This document shows positions 7,905-16,082 of a stretch of DNA of 34,825 nt, in pieces (position 1 is the stretch's first letter; every line of letters starts with the position of its first letter). Origin of the DNA: an uncultured Acetobacteraceae bacterium (lineage in GTDB: Bacteria > Pseudomonadota > Alphaproteobacteria > Acetobacterales > Acetobacteraceae); assembly GCA_903907955.1 (NCBI GenBank), contig CAIVPZ010000090.1, forward strand, positions 1 through 34,825, in the 5' to 3' direction. Both the position numbers and the translations under genes were made by a program. The notes under the pieces were generated by a model. That model was not told the origin of the DNA and made no database searches. It saw only the letters and a list, made by a program, of their open reading frames with translations.

Positions 7905-8989
7905 GGCACATCTCCGAGCATCAGGTTCGAGTAGGCGGCTTCCATCGCATCCAGGCTCGCCGTGCGTGCCACGAAGTCCCGTGGTTCGCCGCTGTCCGGA
8001 TCGCCCAATGCCAACCGCAAGCCGCGTGCCAGCGCCTCCGGGTTCTCCGCCTCCACCAGCGTGCCGCTGGCCGGATCGAGCGCCGTCGGCACCCCGCCGA
8101 CCCGGCTCGCCACCACCCGCCGCCCGCAGGCCTGCGCCTCCAGCGCCGCCAGCGGCAAACCCTCGGCGCGCGACGGCAGGCAGACCACATCGGCGGCCTG
8201 GTAAAGCAGCGCCGTATCATCGAGATGGCCGAGCCAGCGGATGCGCGCGCAGACCCCCAGCTCCGCCGCCAGCGCCCGCAGATTGTCCCGCTCGCTGCCG
8301 CTGCCCGCCACCGCCAGCCGCACGCCGGGCAGCAAGGCAAGCGCCCGCAGCGCGATATCGACCCCCTTCACCGGCTCCAGCCGCGCGGCGATGCCGACCA
8401 CCGGCCCATCCGCGGGCAGGCCCAGCGCCCGCCGCGCCGCCGCCCGGTCGCCGGAGGCGAAGCGCGCCGTATCCACACCGTTCAGCACCACCCGCGGCCG
8501 GGCGCCGCCGAGCGCGGCCTGCACCGCGTCGGCCACGTGCGGCGCATCCGCCGTCAGCACCGGCGCCGCGAGCCGCAGGGCGAGCCGCGCCAGCCGCCGC
8601 CGCTTCGCATTCTGCAAGTGCCAGGCGTCGTGTTCGGTATGGACGCATCGCAAATTGCGAATCGTGCGCGCCGCCAGGCCGGCATACAGCAGCGGGCCGA
8701 TGTGATGCGTGTGCACCCCCACCGCGCCCACCTGCCGGAACAGCCGCGCCAGCCGCAGCGGCAGCGCCGCGTCCAGGCCGGGCCGTTTTCCCATGAAAAT
8801 CAAAGGCGTCGCCTCGCGCGCCAGCCGCGGCCAGGCGGCGCAGGCGGAGTCCGCATCGCCCTCCAGGCTGACCACAATCACCGGATGCCGCCGCGCCTGC
8901 GCCCGCGCCAGCTCCAGCGCCATCACCTCGAGGCCGCCGGGGGCGAGATGCTGCACGACCTGGACGATCGGCTGGGATGATGGCTGCAT
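7901..8989 (-). CDS. Family 4 (GT-B) glycosyltransferase
   Basis: This 362-residue retaining glycosyltransferase has the two Rossmann domains of the GT4 family. The N-terminal part includes QHLAPGGLEVMALELARAQ and HTHHIGPLLYAGLAART. The C-terminal domain has GIAARLEPVKGVDIALRAL, VAGSGSERDNL and the E-x7-E donor-binding motif in PSRAEGLPLAALEAQACG. ATG 8989 is preceded by AGGAGC. It is the first gene of the polysaccharide cassette and overlaps the next gene by four bases. The hydrolase-like beginning (VQVVQHLAPGGLE) is common among sugar transferases of exopolysaccharide clusters. The substrate is not predictable. Confidence 0.92.
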   Translation of the reverse strand: MQPSSQPIVQVVQHLAPGGLEVMALELARAQARRHPVIVVSLEGDADSACAAWPRLAREATPLIFMGKRPGLDAALPLRLARLFRQVGAVGVHTHHIGPLLYAGLAARTIRNLRCVHTEHDAWHLQNAKRRRLARLALRLAAPVLTADAPHVADAVQAALGGARPRVVLNGVDTARFASGDRAAARRALGLPADGPVVGIAARLEPVKGVDIALRALALLPGVRLAVAGSGSERDNLRALAAELGVCARIRWLGHLDDTALLYQAADVVCLPSRAEGLPLAALEAQACGRRVVASRVGGVPTALDPASGTLVEAENPEALARGLRLALGDPDSGEPRDFVARTASLDAMEAAYSNLMLGDVP

Positions 8990-9166
8990 GGTCCTGCTCC
9001 TGGGTTCGTCCCCCGTTCAGCAGGCGGCGTGCCAGACAAGGCATCGGCCGGGCGCGATGCGGTCCGCAAGCCGCCGTGAACGGTTGAGCCGGCGGCGGCG
9101 AACCGCCATGCTGGCGAATCGCCCCTGCCCGTTTCCCGCCCCGCCCCCCGAGGTCGCCCCCCGCCC

Positions 9167-12100
9167 ATGCCGACGCCGTTCTCGTCCCAGGACCTCAGCC
9201 GCGTGTTCGACGCACGCAGCCTCACCCGTGGCCGCAGCCTGGTGCTGACCGGCGCGGTGGAGGTGCGGCTGGACGGCGACACCATCACCGCCACCGTGCA
9301 GGACGCCGCCGGCCGGCATACCGGGCGCATCACCCCCTCGCCGACCGGTCGCCGCGTGGTGTTCGACAGCCGGTGCAGTTGCGGCGCGTCCGGCTGCCCG
9401 CATCTGGCCGCGGCGGCCTTCGCGGCGCTGGACCGCTTCCCCGCGCTGCGCCGGGCGGAGCAGCAGAGCTTCCTCGACGCGCTGGTCACCGCGCCGGAAG
9501 CCGAGAGGAAGCGGACGGTGTTCGAACTGGCGGCGGCTGAATCCCCCCATGCCTGCGTGGTCACCACGCTGCTGATCGGCGAACGCAGCGGCACCATCAC
9601 CGCGACGACGCCGCAGCGGATCGCCAGCGATCCGCACGCCGACGCAACGATCCGCGACCTCGCCCGCCGGCTGGGCAGCGGCGCCGAGACCCGCACCTTC
9701 GTGCCGCCGGCGCTGGTCGCCGACGTGCTGCGCGGGCTGGCGCAGAGCGGCCAGGCACGCTGGCATGCCGGCGGGCGGCGCCTGGTCGCGGGCGAGGAAC
9801 GGGTTTTCGCCGCCGCCTCGGCGGCCACCCTGCCGTCCGGCTCCGGCGTGATCCTCAGCGAGACCGGCCCGTGGTATGTCGATGCCGCCTCCGGGGCGGT
9901 CGGGCGCGTCCGCGTGCAGCCGCCCTCCATCGTGCGGCGCCCGCCGCCGCGGCCGCCGTTGGTCGCCCCCCCGGTCGGCCGGGGCCGCGCCGAGCCACCG
10001 CGCCGGCGGGTTGAGCCGACGACCATCGGCGCGCAGGTGATCGTCGAGCGCAAGCCCGCCCCGGTGCTGCGGCTGACGCGCTTTCCCTTTCCGGACGACG
10101 CCGGCCGGATACAGCCGACCGACGCGCTGCTGCTCGACTTCGACTATGACGGCGCCGTCATCCCCGCCGACGACGAACGCCAGTTCGTCCGCGTCGAGGA
10201 ACCGGGCGGGCCGGTCTTCGTGCGCCGCGACCGCGCCGCCGAGGCCGCCGCCCTCGATTCACTCCGCCAGGACGGCTTCGTGCAGATGCGCATGGCCGAT
10301 GCCAAGGCGGCGAAGGGCCGGCTGGTGTTCGTGTTCCGTGGCCGCGAGGCCGCCGAAAGCTGGCAGCGCTTCATCGCCGAGCGGCTGCCGGCGTTGCAGG
10401 CCGGCGACTGGCGCAGCGAAACCGATCCCGCCTTCGGCCCGCGCCTCGCCGGCACCGTCGGCGGCTACGACATGCAGGTGGCCGATGCGCCGCATGGCGG
10501 CTTCTCGCTCGATCTCGGCATCGAAATCGACGGCGTGCGGCATCCGCTGCTGCCGGTGCTGCTCCGCCTGCACGAGCGCGGCGGCATGGCGGCGGCGCGG
10601 GTGGTGGACGGCGAGCTGATCACCAGCCTCGGCGACGGCCGCATCCTGAAGCTGCCGGCGGAGCGCATCGGGCGGCTGCTGGCGGTGATGGACGATCTGA
10701 TCGAGGCGGCGCGCCGCAGCACCGGCGATGCGTTGACGCTGGATGCCGCCGAAGCGCCCGCCGTGCTCGATCTGGAGGACCTGGTCACCACCCGCTGGCA
10801 GGACGGCGCCGCCATCGCCGCCCATGTCGCCCGCTTCCGCGGCCTCGCCGAAATACCCGACGTGACATTGCCGGCGGGCTTCACCGGCACGCTGCGTCCC
10901 TATCAGCAGCAGGGCGTCAACTGGCTGCAGCATCTGCGGGCGAACGCGCTTGGCGGCTTCCTCGCCGACGACATGGGTCTGGGCAAGACGGCGCAGACCA
11001 TCGCGCATATCGTGGTCGAACAGGCGGCGGGCCGGCTGGAACATCCGGCGCTGGTCGTGGTGCCGACCAGCCTGGTGCCGAACTGGACCGCCGAACTCGC
11101 GCGGTTCGCGCCGCATCTGCGCGTCGTCGTGCTGCACGGGATCGAACGCCATGAACGGCGCGGCGAACTCGACAACGTGCAGGTGGTGATCACCACCTAC
11201 ACCGTGCTGGCGCGCGACATCGAGGAAATGGCGGCGCTGTCCTGGCACATGGTGGTGCTCGACGAGGCGCAGGCGATCAAAAGCCCGGCGGCGAAGGCCA
11301 CGCATGCGGTATGCCGGCTGCAGACGCAGCACCGGCTGTGCCTGTCGGGCACGCCGATCGAGAACAACCTCGGCGAATTGTGGTCGCAGTTCGCCTTCCT
11401 GATGCCGGGGCTGCTCGGCCATCGAAAAACGTTCACCCGCCGCTTCCGCTCGCCGATCGAGAAGGACAACGACCCGGTGCGGCGCCGCCAGCTTGCCCTG
11501 CGCATCCGCCCGTTCATCCTGCGCCGCACCAAGGCCGCGGTGGCGACCGAACTGCCGCCGAAGCACACCATCCTGCGCCGCATCACCCTGGCGCCGGAGC
11601 AGCGCGAACTCTACGAAACGATCCGCGCCACGCTGTACGAAAAGGTGGCGGAGGAGATCGCCGCGCACAGCCTGGGCCGCAGCCAGATCGTCGTGCTCGA
11701 TGCGCTGCTGAAGCTGCGCCAGGTCTGCTGCGACCCGCGGCTGGTGAAGCTGCCCTCGGCGCAACGGATCGGCACGTCGAGCAAGCTCGAGGACCTGCTG
11801 GAGATGGTCGGCGAGATGATCGCGGAAGGGCGGCGCATTCTGCTGTTCTCGCAGTTCACCTCGATGCTCGACCTGATGAAGCCGCGGCTGGCCGCTGCCG
11901 GCATTGCCTTTGCGGAGTTGCGCGGCGACACCCGCGACCGGGCGGAACCGGTGCGCAGCTTCGAGGCCGGCGAGGTGCCGCTGTTCCTGATCAGTCTGAA
12001 GGCCGGCGGACGCGGGCTGAACCTGGTCGCCGCCGACACGGTGATCCTCTACGACCCGTGGTGGAACCCGGCGGTCGAAGAACAGGCCGCCGACCGGGCG

Positions 12101-12304
12101 CACCGGATCGGCCAGACCAAGTCGGTGTTCGTCTACAAGCTCATCGCAGCCGACACGGTGGAGGAGCGCATCCTGGAGTTGCAGGAGCGCAAGGCGGCAC
12201 TGGCCAGCATCGCCTTCAGCGACGAGGCCGCGGGCCTGCCGGTGATGGAGGAGGAGGATATCGACTTCCTGTTCGGCCCCGCCCCCGGCCGGCTGGCCGC
12301 GTGA
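9167..12304 (+). CDS. SWIM zinc-finger SNF2-family helicase/ATPase
   Basis: The 1045-residue protein is a complete bacterial SNF2/RapA-like DNA translocase. A SWIM zinc finger lies near the N-terminus (Cys70, Cys72, Cys77, His79). A long middle region resembling the bacterial SNF2-associated domain follows (with WQRFIAERLPALQAG). The ATPase core starts at LRPYQQQGVNWLQHL with Walker A DDMGLGKT (about 600-608), DEAQ box near 699, LSGTPIENNL and IRPFILRRTK. The second helicase lobe has LLFSQFTSMLDL, SLKAGGRGLNL and DRAHRIGQ. These proteins remodel protein-DNA or RNA polymerase complexes; the exact role of this subgroup is unclear. It stands alone, divergent from the glycosyltransferase cassette, without restriction or DISARM-type neighbours. 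Confidence 0.93.
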   Translation: MPTPFSSQDLSRVFDARSLTRGRSLVLTGAVEVRLDGDTITATVQDAAGRHTGRITPSPTGRRVVFDSRCSCGASGCPHLAAAAFAALDRFPALRRAEQQSFLDALVTAPEAERKRTVFELAAAESPHACVVTTLLIGERSGTITATTPQRIASDPHADATIRDLARRLGSGAETRTFVPPALVADVLRGLAQSGQARWHAGGRRLVAGEERVFAAASAATLPSGSGVILSETGPWYVDAASGAVGRVRVQPPSIVRRPPPRPPLVAPPVGRGRAEPPRRRVEPTTIGAQVIVERKPAPVLRLTRFPFPDDAGRIQPTDALLLDFDYDGAVIPADDERQFVRVEEPGGPVFVRRDRAAEAAALDSLRQDGFVQMRMADAKAAKGRLVFVFRGREAAESWQRFIAERLPALQAGDWRSETDPAFGPRLAGTVGGYDMQVADAPHGGFSLDLGIEIDGVRHPLLPVLLRLHERGGMAAARVVDGELITSLGDGRILKLPAERIGRLLAVMDDLIEAARRSTGDALTLDAAEAPAVLDLEDLVTTRWQDGAAIAAHVARFRGLAEIPDVTLPAGFTGTLRPYQQQGVNWLQHLRANALGGFLADDMGLGKTAQTIAHIVVEQAAGRLEHPALVVVPTSLVPNWTAELARFAPHLRVVVLHGIERHERRGELDNVQVVITTYTVLARDIEEMAALSWHMVVLDEAQAIKSPAAKATHAVCRLQTQHRLCLSGTPIENNLGELWSQFAFLMPGLLGHRKTFTRRFRSPIEKDNDPVRRRQLALRIRPFILRRTKAAVATELPPKHTILRRITLAPEQRELYETIRATLYEKVAEEIAAHSLGRSQIVVLDALLKLRQVCCDPRLVKLPSAQRIGTSSKLEDLLEMVGEMIAEGRRILLFSQFTSMLDLMKPRLAAAGIAFAELRGDTRDRAEPVRSFEAGEVPLFLISLKAGGRGLNLVAADTVILYDPWWNPAVEEQAADRAHRIGQTKSVFVYKLIAADTVEERILELQERKAALASIAFSDEAAGLPVMEEEDIDFLFGPAPGRLAA

Positions 12305-12325
12305 CTGCGCCGCGGCAACCTGCCA

Positions 12326-13450
12326 TCAACTGGTCGGCTCGTTCAGCTTGCGGGAAAGCCGCTCGAATTCCTGGCGCAGCAGATCGCTGTCCAGCGGCAG
12401 GGTTCCAGGCGGCATCAGGTTGATCACCGCGCCGAAATCCCGGTTGCTGGCGTTCATCATGTCGAGCACCTCGACCGTGTTCTCCATGGTGCTCGCCGTG
12501 TTGGCGGCGAGGTCGAGCAGCGTGCGCGTGTGCCTGGCGGCGTCGTCAAGCTGGTCGCCCTGCTGGGACAGGTAATTCCGGTAGACCGGGATGATCTCCG
12601 CCGTCGCCTGCAACGCCTTCAGGTTCGCCGCATAGCCCTGCTGTTCGGGTGCGGGCACCTGCTTCATGCTGTCCGCCGCCTTCTTCTGCAGCTCGAGGTT
12701 TTCCTTCTCGATGCCCTCCAGCCGCGGCAGGTAGCGTTGCCTGATCCGGTCGCGCACATCCGCCTGCAACGTCTCCACCATTTCGCACAGCACCACGTTC
12801 AGGCCGTAATAGCGCTTGAGCACGTCCGGGTTGCCGCGGTTCTGTTCCACCGTGTCGCGCAGTTGCGCGACAAAGCGGGCGACGTTGGACTGCATGCCGA
12901 GCAGCGCCACCATGTCGTCGCCATTGGGGGCGATGCCGATCAGTTCCGCCTGCTCCGGGGTCATCTTCACGCCGAGACCGTTGAGCCTGGTGGCGAAATC
13001 CTCGGTGGCATGGGTCAGCTGGGCCGCCGCCTTGGTGCGCTGCTCCACAAGGTCCTTGGCGTCCTGGCCGGCCAGCAGGCGATCGGCGATGGCGGCGCTG
13101 AGGTCGCGCAGCCTGCCGCGGGCGTCCTGCATGTCGCGCAGCGCGCCCATCGCTTCGCTGCCGGCCATCATCGCGGCAGCCTGCCGCAGCAGGTCGTGCA
13201 TATGGGCGCTGGTGGAGGGGACGGGCTGCTGCGCCTGCTGGGTCTCGGCGATCCGGTTGAGTTCGGCGATCATGGGTGCCCGTTCCGGCGCCGCCGGACG
13301 TGCCCCGTCGGCGATCTTCTGGTCGCCCCCCCAGGTGACGTGCACCGCCGGCAGATAGGCCGGGCCGTTGCCGACCACCATAGAGCCGCCGCCCACGCAG
13401 ATGCCGATCACCAGGATCAGCACCACCACGCCAATGGCAACGTTACGCAT
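12326..13450 (-). CDS. Membrane-anchored, helix-rich protein of unknown function
   Basis: The 374-residue product has one N-terminal membrane segment (about 4-24, VAIGVVVLILVIGICVGGGS) and then an almost wholly helical body. Heptad-like stretches such as RIRQRYLPRLEGIEKENLEL and LDLAANTASTMENTVEVLDM suggest coiled coils, presumably outside the cytoplasm. Repeated acidic and Gln-rich segments are present, and no catalytic motif is visible. ATG 13450 is preceded by GGAGG at 5 bases and is preferred to the in-frame TTG 12 bases upstream. The C-terminus converges on the SNF2 gene with only 21 bases between stops. I do not recognise the family. Confidence 0.75.
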   Translation of the reverse strand: MRNVAIGVVVLILVIGICVGGGSMVVGNGPAYLPAVHVTWGGDQKIADGARPAAPERAPMIAELNRIAETQQAQQPVPSTSAHMHDLLRQAAAMMAGSEAMGALRDMQDARGRLRDLSAAIADRLLAGQDAKDLVEQRTKAAAQLTHATEDFATRLNGLGVKMTPEQAELIGIAPNGDDMVALLGMQSNVARFVAQLRDTVEQNRGNPDVLKRYYGLNVVLCEMVETLQADVRDRIRQRYLPRLEGIEKENLELQKKAADSMKQVPAPEQQGYAANLKALQATAEIIPVYRNYLSQQGDQLDDAARHTRTLLDLAANTASTMENTVEVLDMMNASNRDFGAVINLMPPGTLPLDSDLLRQEFERLSRKLNEPTS

Positions 13451-13536
13451 TCTGGCCTCCAATCTGCCGCGACGGAGATCGGCGGCATCATGTCACGTTG
13501 GCGGCGTGGCAGGAACACGGTTTGCGCCGGGCGCGC

Positions 13537-13587
13537 GGGAAGGAAAGCAAGGCCAGGGGCGCTGCCCCTGGACTTACTTTCCTTCCC
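13537..13587. repeat. Large perfect hairpin at the 3' end of the flavoprotein gene (palindromic repeat 2)
   Basis: An outer arm GGGAAGGAAAG (13537-13547) pairs perfectly with CTTTCCTTCCC (13577-13587). Inside, CCAGGGGC (13553-13560) pairs with GCCCCTGG (13564-13571) around a GCT loop. The hairpin contains the flavoprotein stop codon (13574-13576) and may act as a terminator or RNA-stabilising stem. Its core is related to the insert in hypF at 29992. Confidence 0.8.
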
Positions 13588-14782
13588 TTGCCAGCCAGGC
13601 CAGCACCCCGTGCCCGGCCGCCGCGCCGGTGGCGAAACATGCCTGCAGCAGGTAGCCGCCGGGCGGGGCTTCCCAGTCCAGCATCTCGCCGGCCGCGAAC
13701 ACGCCGGGGCGGCGGTGCAGCATCCAGCGCGCATCCAGCTCGTCCAGCGCGATGCCGCCGGCGCTGGAAATCGCCCGCGCGATCGGCGCCGGCGCCAGCA
13801 GGCGCAGCGGCACCGCCTTGACCAGCGCGGGCAGGTCGGCGGGCGCCCCGTCGTGCAGCGCTTCCTGCACCAGGCCAACCCCCGCCGGGGCCAACCCCGC
13901 CCGCTTGCGCAGAAAGGTCGAGAGCGAGGCACTGCCATGCGGCCCGCCCAGCCGGCGGGCCAGCACCGCCGGATCGAGATCCGGCCGCAGGTCGAGCATC
14001 GCCACCACCGGACCCTCGGCGGCGATGGCGTCGCGCAACGCGGCCGAGAGCGCATAGACCGCGCCGCCCTCGATGCCCTCCGCCGTCACCATCGCCTCGC
14101 CGCGCACCGTGCGGCCGCGAAAGCTCAGCGCGATGCGCTTCAGCGGCGTACCGGCGAAGCGGCGGAATGGCGCCGACCAGTCGATGCGGAAGCCGCAATT
14201 GGAGGGCAGCAGCGGACGCACGGCAATGCCGGGCAACAGCCCGGTCCAGCCGCCATCCGACCCCAGCCGCGGCCAGGACGCGCCGCCAAGCGCCAGCACG
14301 GTGGCAAGCGGGCGAATCCGGCTGCCGTCGGCAAAGGCGAGCGCGCCGTCGGCGTCCCAGCCCGCCCAGCTCCGGCGGGTTTCCAGCCGCACCCCCAGCC
14401 CGGCCAGCCGCGCCAGCCAGGCGCGCAGCAGCGGCGAGGTTTTCATCCCGTGCGGGAACACCCGCCCGCTTGAACCGACAAAGGTCGGCTGGCCGAGCCC
14501 TTCGCACCAGGCGATCAGGGCGGCCGGCGGAAAGGCCGCGATGGCCGGCTCCAGCCGCGCCCGCGCCGGCCCATAGCGGTCGAGCAGGTCTGGGAGAGCC
14601 TCGCTGTGGGTCAGGTTGAGTCCGCCCCGTCCGGCCATCATCAGCTTGCGCCCGGGCGAGGGCATGCGGTCGAACACCGTCACCGCCACGCCGCCGGCGG
14701 CGATCACTTCCGCCGCTATCAGCCCAGCCGGGCCGGCGCCGATAACGGCCACGGCCGGGGAGGAAGGATCAGGTGTGTGCAT
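13574..14782 (-). CDS. NAD(P)/FAD-dependent flavoprotein, HI0933/BaiN type (TIGR03862-like)
   Basis: The 402-residue protein belongs to the HI0933/YhiN flavoprotein family. It has an FAD-binding GAGPAG near residues 15-20, the conserved GRKLMMAGRGGLNLTHSE segment, VLALGGASWPRLGSDG and the C-terminal FAD motif GVFAAGEMLDWEAPPGGYLL followed by QACFATG. That last motif is close to the subgroup defined as TIGR03862. Some relatives act as ene-reductases; the substrate of this subgroup is not established. ATG 14782 has AGGAAG upstream. The final codons and stop fall inside the large hairpin at 13537-13587. It appears to be transcribed alone. Confidence 0.88.
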   Translation of the reverse strand: MHTPDPSSPAVAVIGAGPAGLIAAEVIAAGGVAVTVFDRMPSPGRKLMMAGRGGLNLTHSEALPDLLDRYGPARARLEPAIAAFPPAALIAWCEGLGQPTFVGSSGRVFPHGMKTSPLLRAWLARLAGLGVRLETRRSWAGWDADGALAFADGSRIRPLATVLALGGASWPRLGSDGGWTGLLPGIAVRPLLPSNCGFRIDWSAPFRRFAGTPLKRIALSFRGRTVRGEAMVTAEGIEGGAVYALSAALRDAIAAEGPVVAMLDLRPDLDPAVLARRLGGPHGSASLSTFLRKRAGLAPAGVGLVQEALHDGAPADLPALVKAVPLRLLAPAPIARAISSAGGIALDELDARWMLHRRPGVFAAGEMLDWEAPPGGYLLQACFATGAAAGHGVLAWLAREGK

Positions 14783-14850
14783 CCCCGCTTCCTACAGGAC
14801 GCCATCCCCTTGTGGGAGAGGCGCGTGGCCGGTCGCGCTAGCCGCGTCCG

Positions 14851-14957
14851 GTCAGAGCCTGAAAAGCAATCGAACTTGAAAAAGAACGCCCGCTGCTATC
14901 TTTGAGTTTTTCCGTCATCGTTCGGCGGCTTGCGTGCATTCTTTTTCAAACTCTCAG
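14851..14957 (+). repeat. Dispersed ~107-bp palindromic element, copy B
   Basis: It begins GTCAGAGCCTG and ends AACTCTCAG. Inverted arms TTGAAAAAGAACGCCCGC (14876-14893) and its partner at 14932-14949 pair with two mismatches. A T5 run follows the right GC-rich arm and an A5 run precedes the left, so it could terminate transcription in both directions. The substrate-binding-protein gene reads 9 bases into it and stops at the TGA 14946-14948. Confidence 0.9.
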
Positions 14958-16058
14958 CGTGCGCAGGACAGAAGCCCGGCCGTCGCGGACCTCCACCATG
15001 AAGGTCGCCCGGTCCATTTCGCCGGCGGCGTCCCAGGACGCATCCATCAGCATCGCCGGCGCGCCGGCCCGCAGGGCAAGGCCCCGCAGCGCGTCCGGCA
15101 GGTCCGCCCGGTCCGCCCGGCCCAGCCGCGCCACCCCGCCGGCCAGCAGGCCAACCGCCGTGTAGCCCTTGGCGGCCGCGGCGTCCGGCTCCTGCTTGAA
15201 CGAGTCGAGGTAGCGGCTGCGGAACGCCGCCAGTTCCGGCGCCTCGGCGGTGAAGCCGAGCTGGCAGCGCACGCCCTCGGCCGCGGCGCCGGCCAGCGCC
15301 AGCACCCGCGGCGAGGCCAGGATGGTGTCGCCCAGCAGCGGGGTCCGCAGCGCCTGGCGCCGCGCCTCCTGGAGGAACCGCACGCACTCCGCCTCGGGCA
15401 GGGTGACCACCGCGGCATCGGGCGCCGCCCGCGCCAGCGCGGCGACCTCGGCGGCGAAGCCCGCCGGCCCCGGCAGCACGGCGTGGTCGGAAACCACCTC
15501 CAGCCCGCTGGTACGCAACGCGCCCGCGAGCACGTCGCGGATACCGCGGCCGAACTCGGTGTTGCTCCACACCAGTGAGATACGCTGCGCCTTCATCTCC
15601 GTGCGGAGCCAGCCGGCCAGCCGCGGCATGCGCACCGCCGGCCCCGGCGCGGCGCGGAACAGCGTGCCCCCCGGCGCGGTCAGATCGGTGGCATCGGCGC
15701 CGACGATGTGGGCGATCCGCGCCGCCCGCGCCAGCGGCGCCGCCACCCGCACCGACTCCGACGTCACCGGGCCGAGCAGCGCGACCACATCGCCCTCCAG
15801 CGCCCGGTGCACCACACCGCCGCCGTTGCTGCTGTCGTAGGTGTTCATCTGCAGCAGCCGCCCCAGCACGCCGCCGGCGGCGTTGATTTCCTGCACCGCC
15901 ATTTCGACGCCGTTGCGCCAGTCGTCACCGGCGCGCGCCGCCGGTCCGGACAGCTCGATCATCTGGGAGAACACCAGCGGCGGCAGCGCCCGCGCGCGGC
16001 GCGCGAACAGCGGTGCGGCCAGCAGGCCGGCGGTCAGGCGTCGTCGTGCGAGGTTCAT
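14946..16058 (-). CDS. Orphan ABC-type substrate-binding protein (Peripla_BP_6 / branched-chain amino acid type)
   Basis: The 370-residue product has a signal peptide (NLARRRLTAGLLAAPLFARRARA; the twin Arg could direct it to Tat) and the type I periplasmic binding fold: VFSQMIELSGPAARAGDDWR, NGVEMAVQEINAAGGVLG, VVALLGPVTSESV and VWSNTEFGRGIRDVLAG. Such proteins bind amino acids or small polar ligands for LivFGHM-type transporters or sensory partners, but no permease or ATPase gene is nearby. It lies 24 bases after the CBS-DUF294 gene, as the third gene of a minus-strand operon. Its last codons (LRV and stop) come from repeat copy B, so the C-terminus may have been altered by the element. Confidence 0.85.
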   Translation of the reverse strand: MNLARRRLTAGLLAAPLFARRARALPPLVFSQMIELSGPAARAGDDWRNGVEMAVQEINAAGGVLGRLLQMNTYDSSNGGGVVHRALEGDVVALLGPVTSESVRVAAPLARAARIAHIVGADATDLTAPGGTLFRAAPGPAVRMPRLAGWLRTEMKAQRISLVWSNTEFGRGIRDVLAGALRTSGLEVVSDHAVLPGPAGFAAEVAALARAAPDAAVVTLPEAECVRFLQEARRQALRTPLLGDTILASPRVLALAGAAAEGVRCQLGFTAEAPELAAFRSRYLDSFKQEPDAAAAKGYTAVGLLAGGVARLGRADRADLPDALRGLALRAGAPAMLMDASWDAAGEMDRATFMVEVRDGRASVLRTLRV

Positions 16059-16082
16059 GCAGGGTCCGTTGCAGCGCCGCGT

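Noticed and set aside
9167-13450. SNF2 helicase plus neighbour as a defence system (DISARM-like or similar).
   Set aside because: No methyltransferase, nuclease, PLD or DUF1998 gene is nearby, and the neighbour converges rather than sharing an operon.
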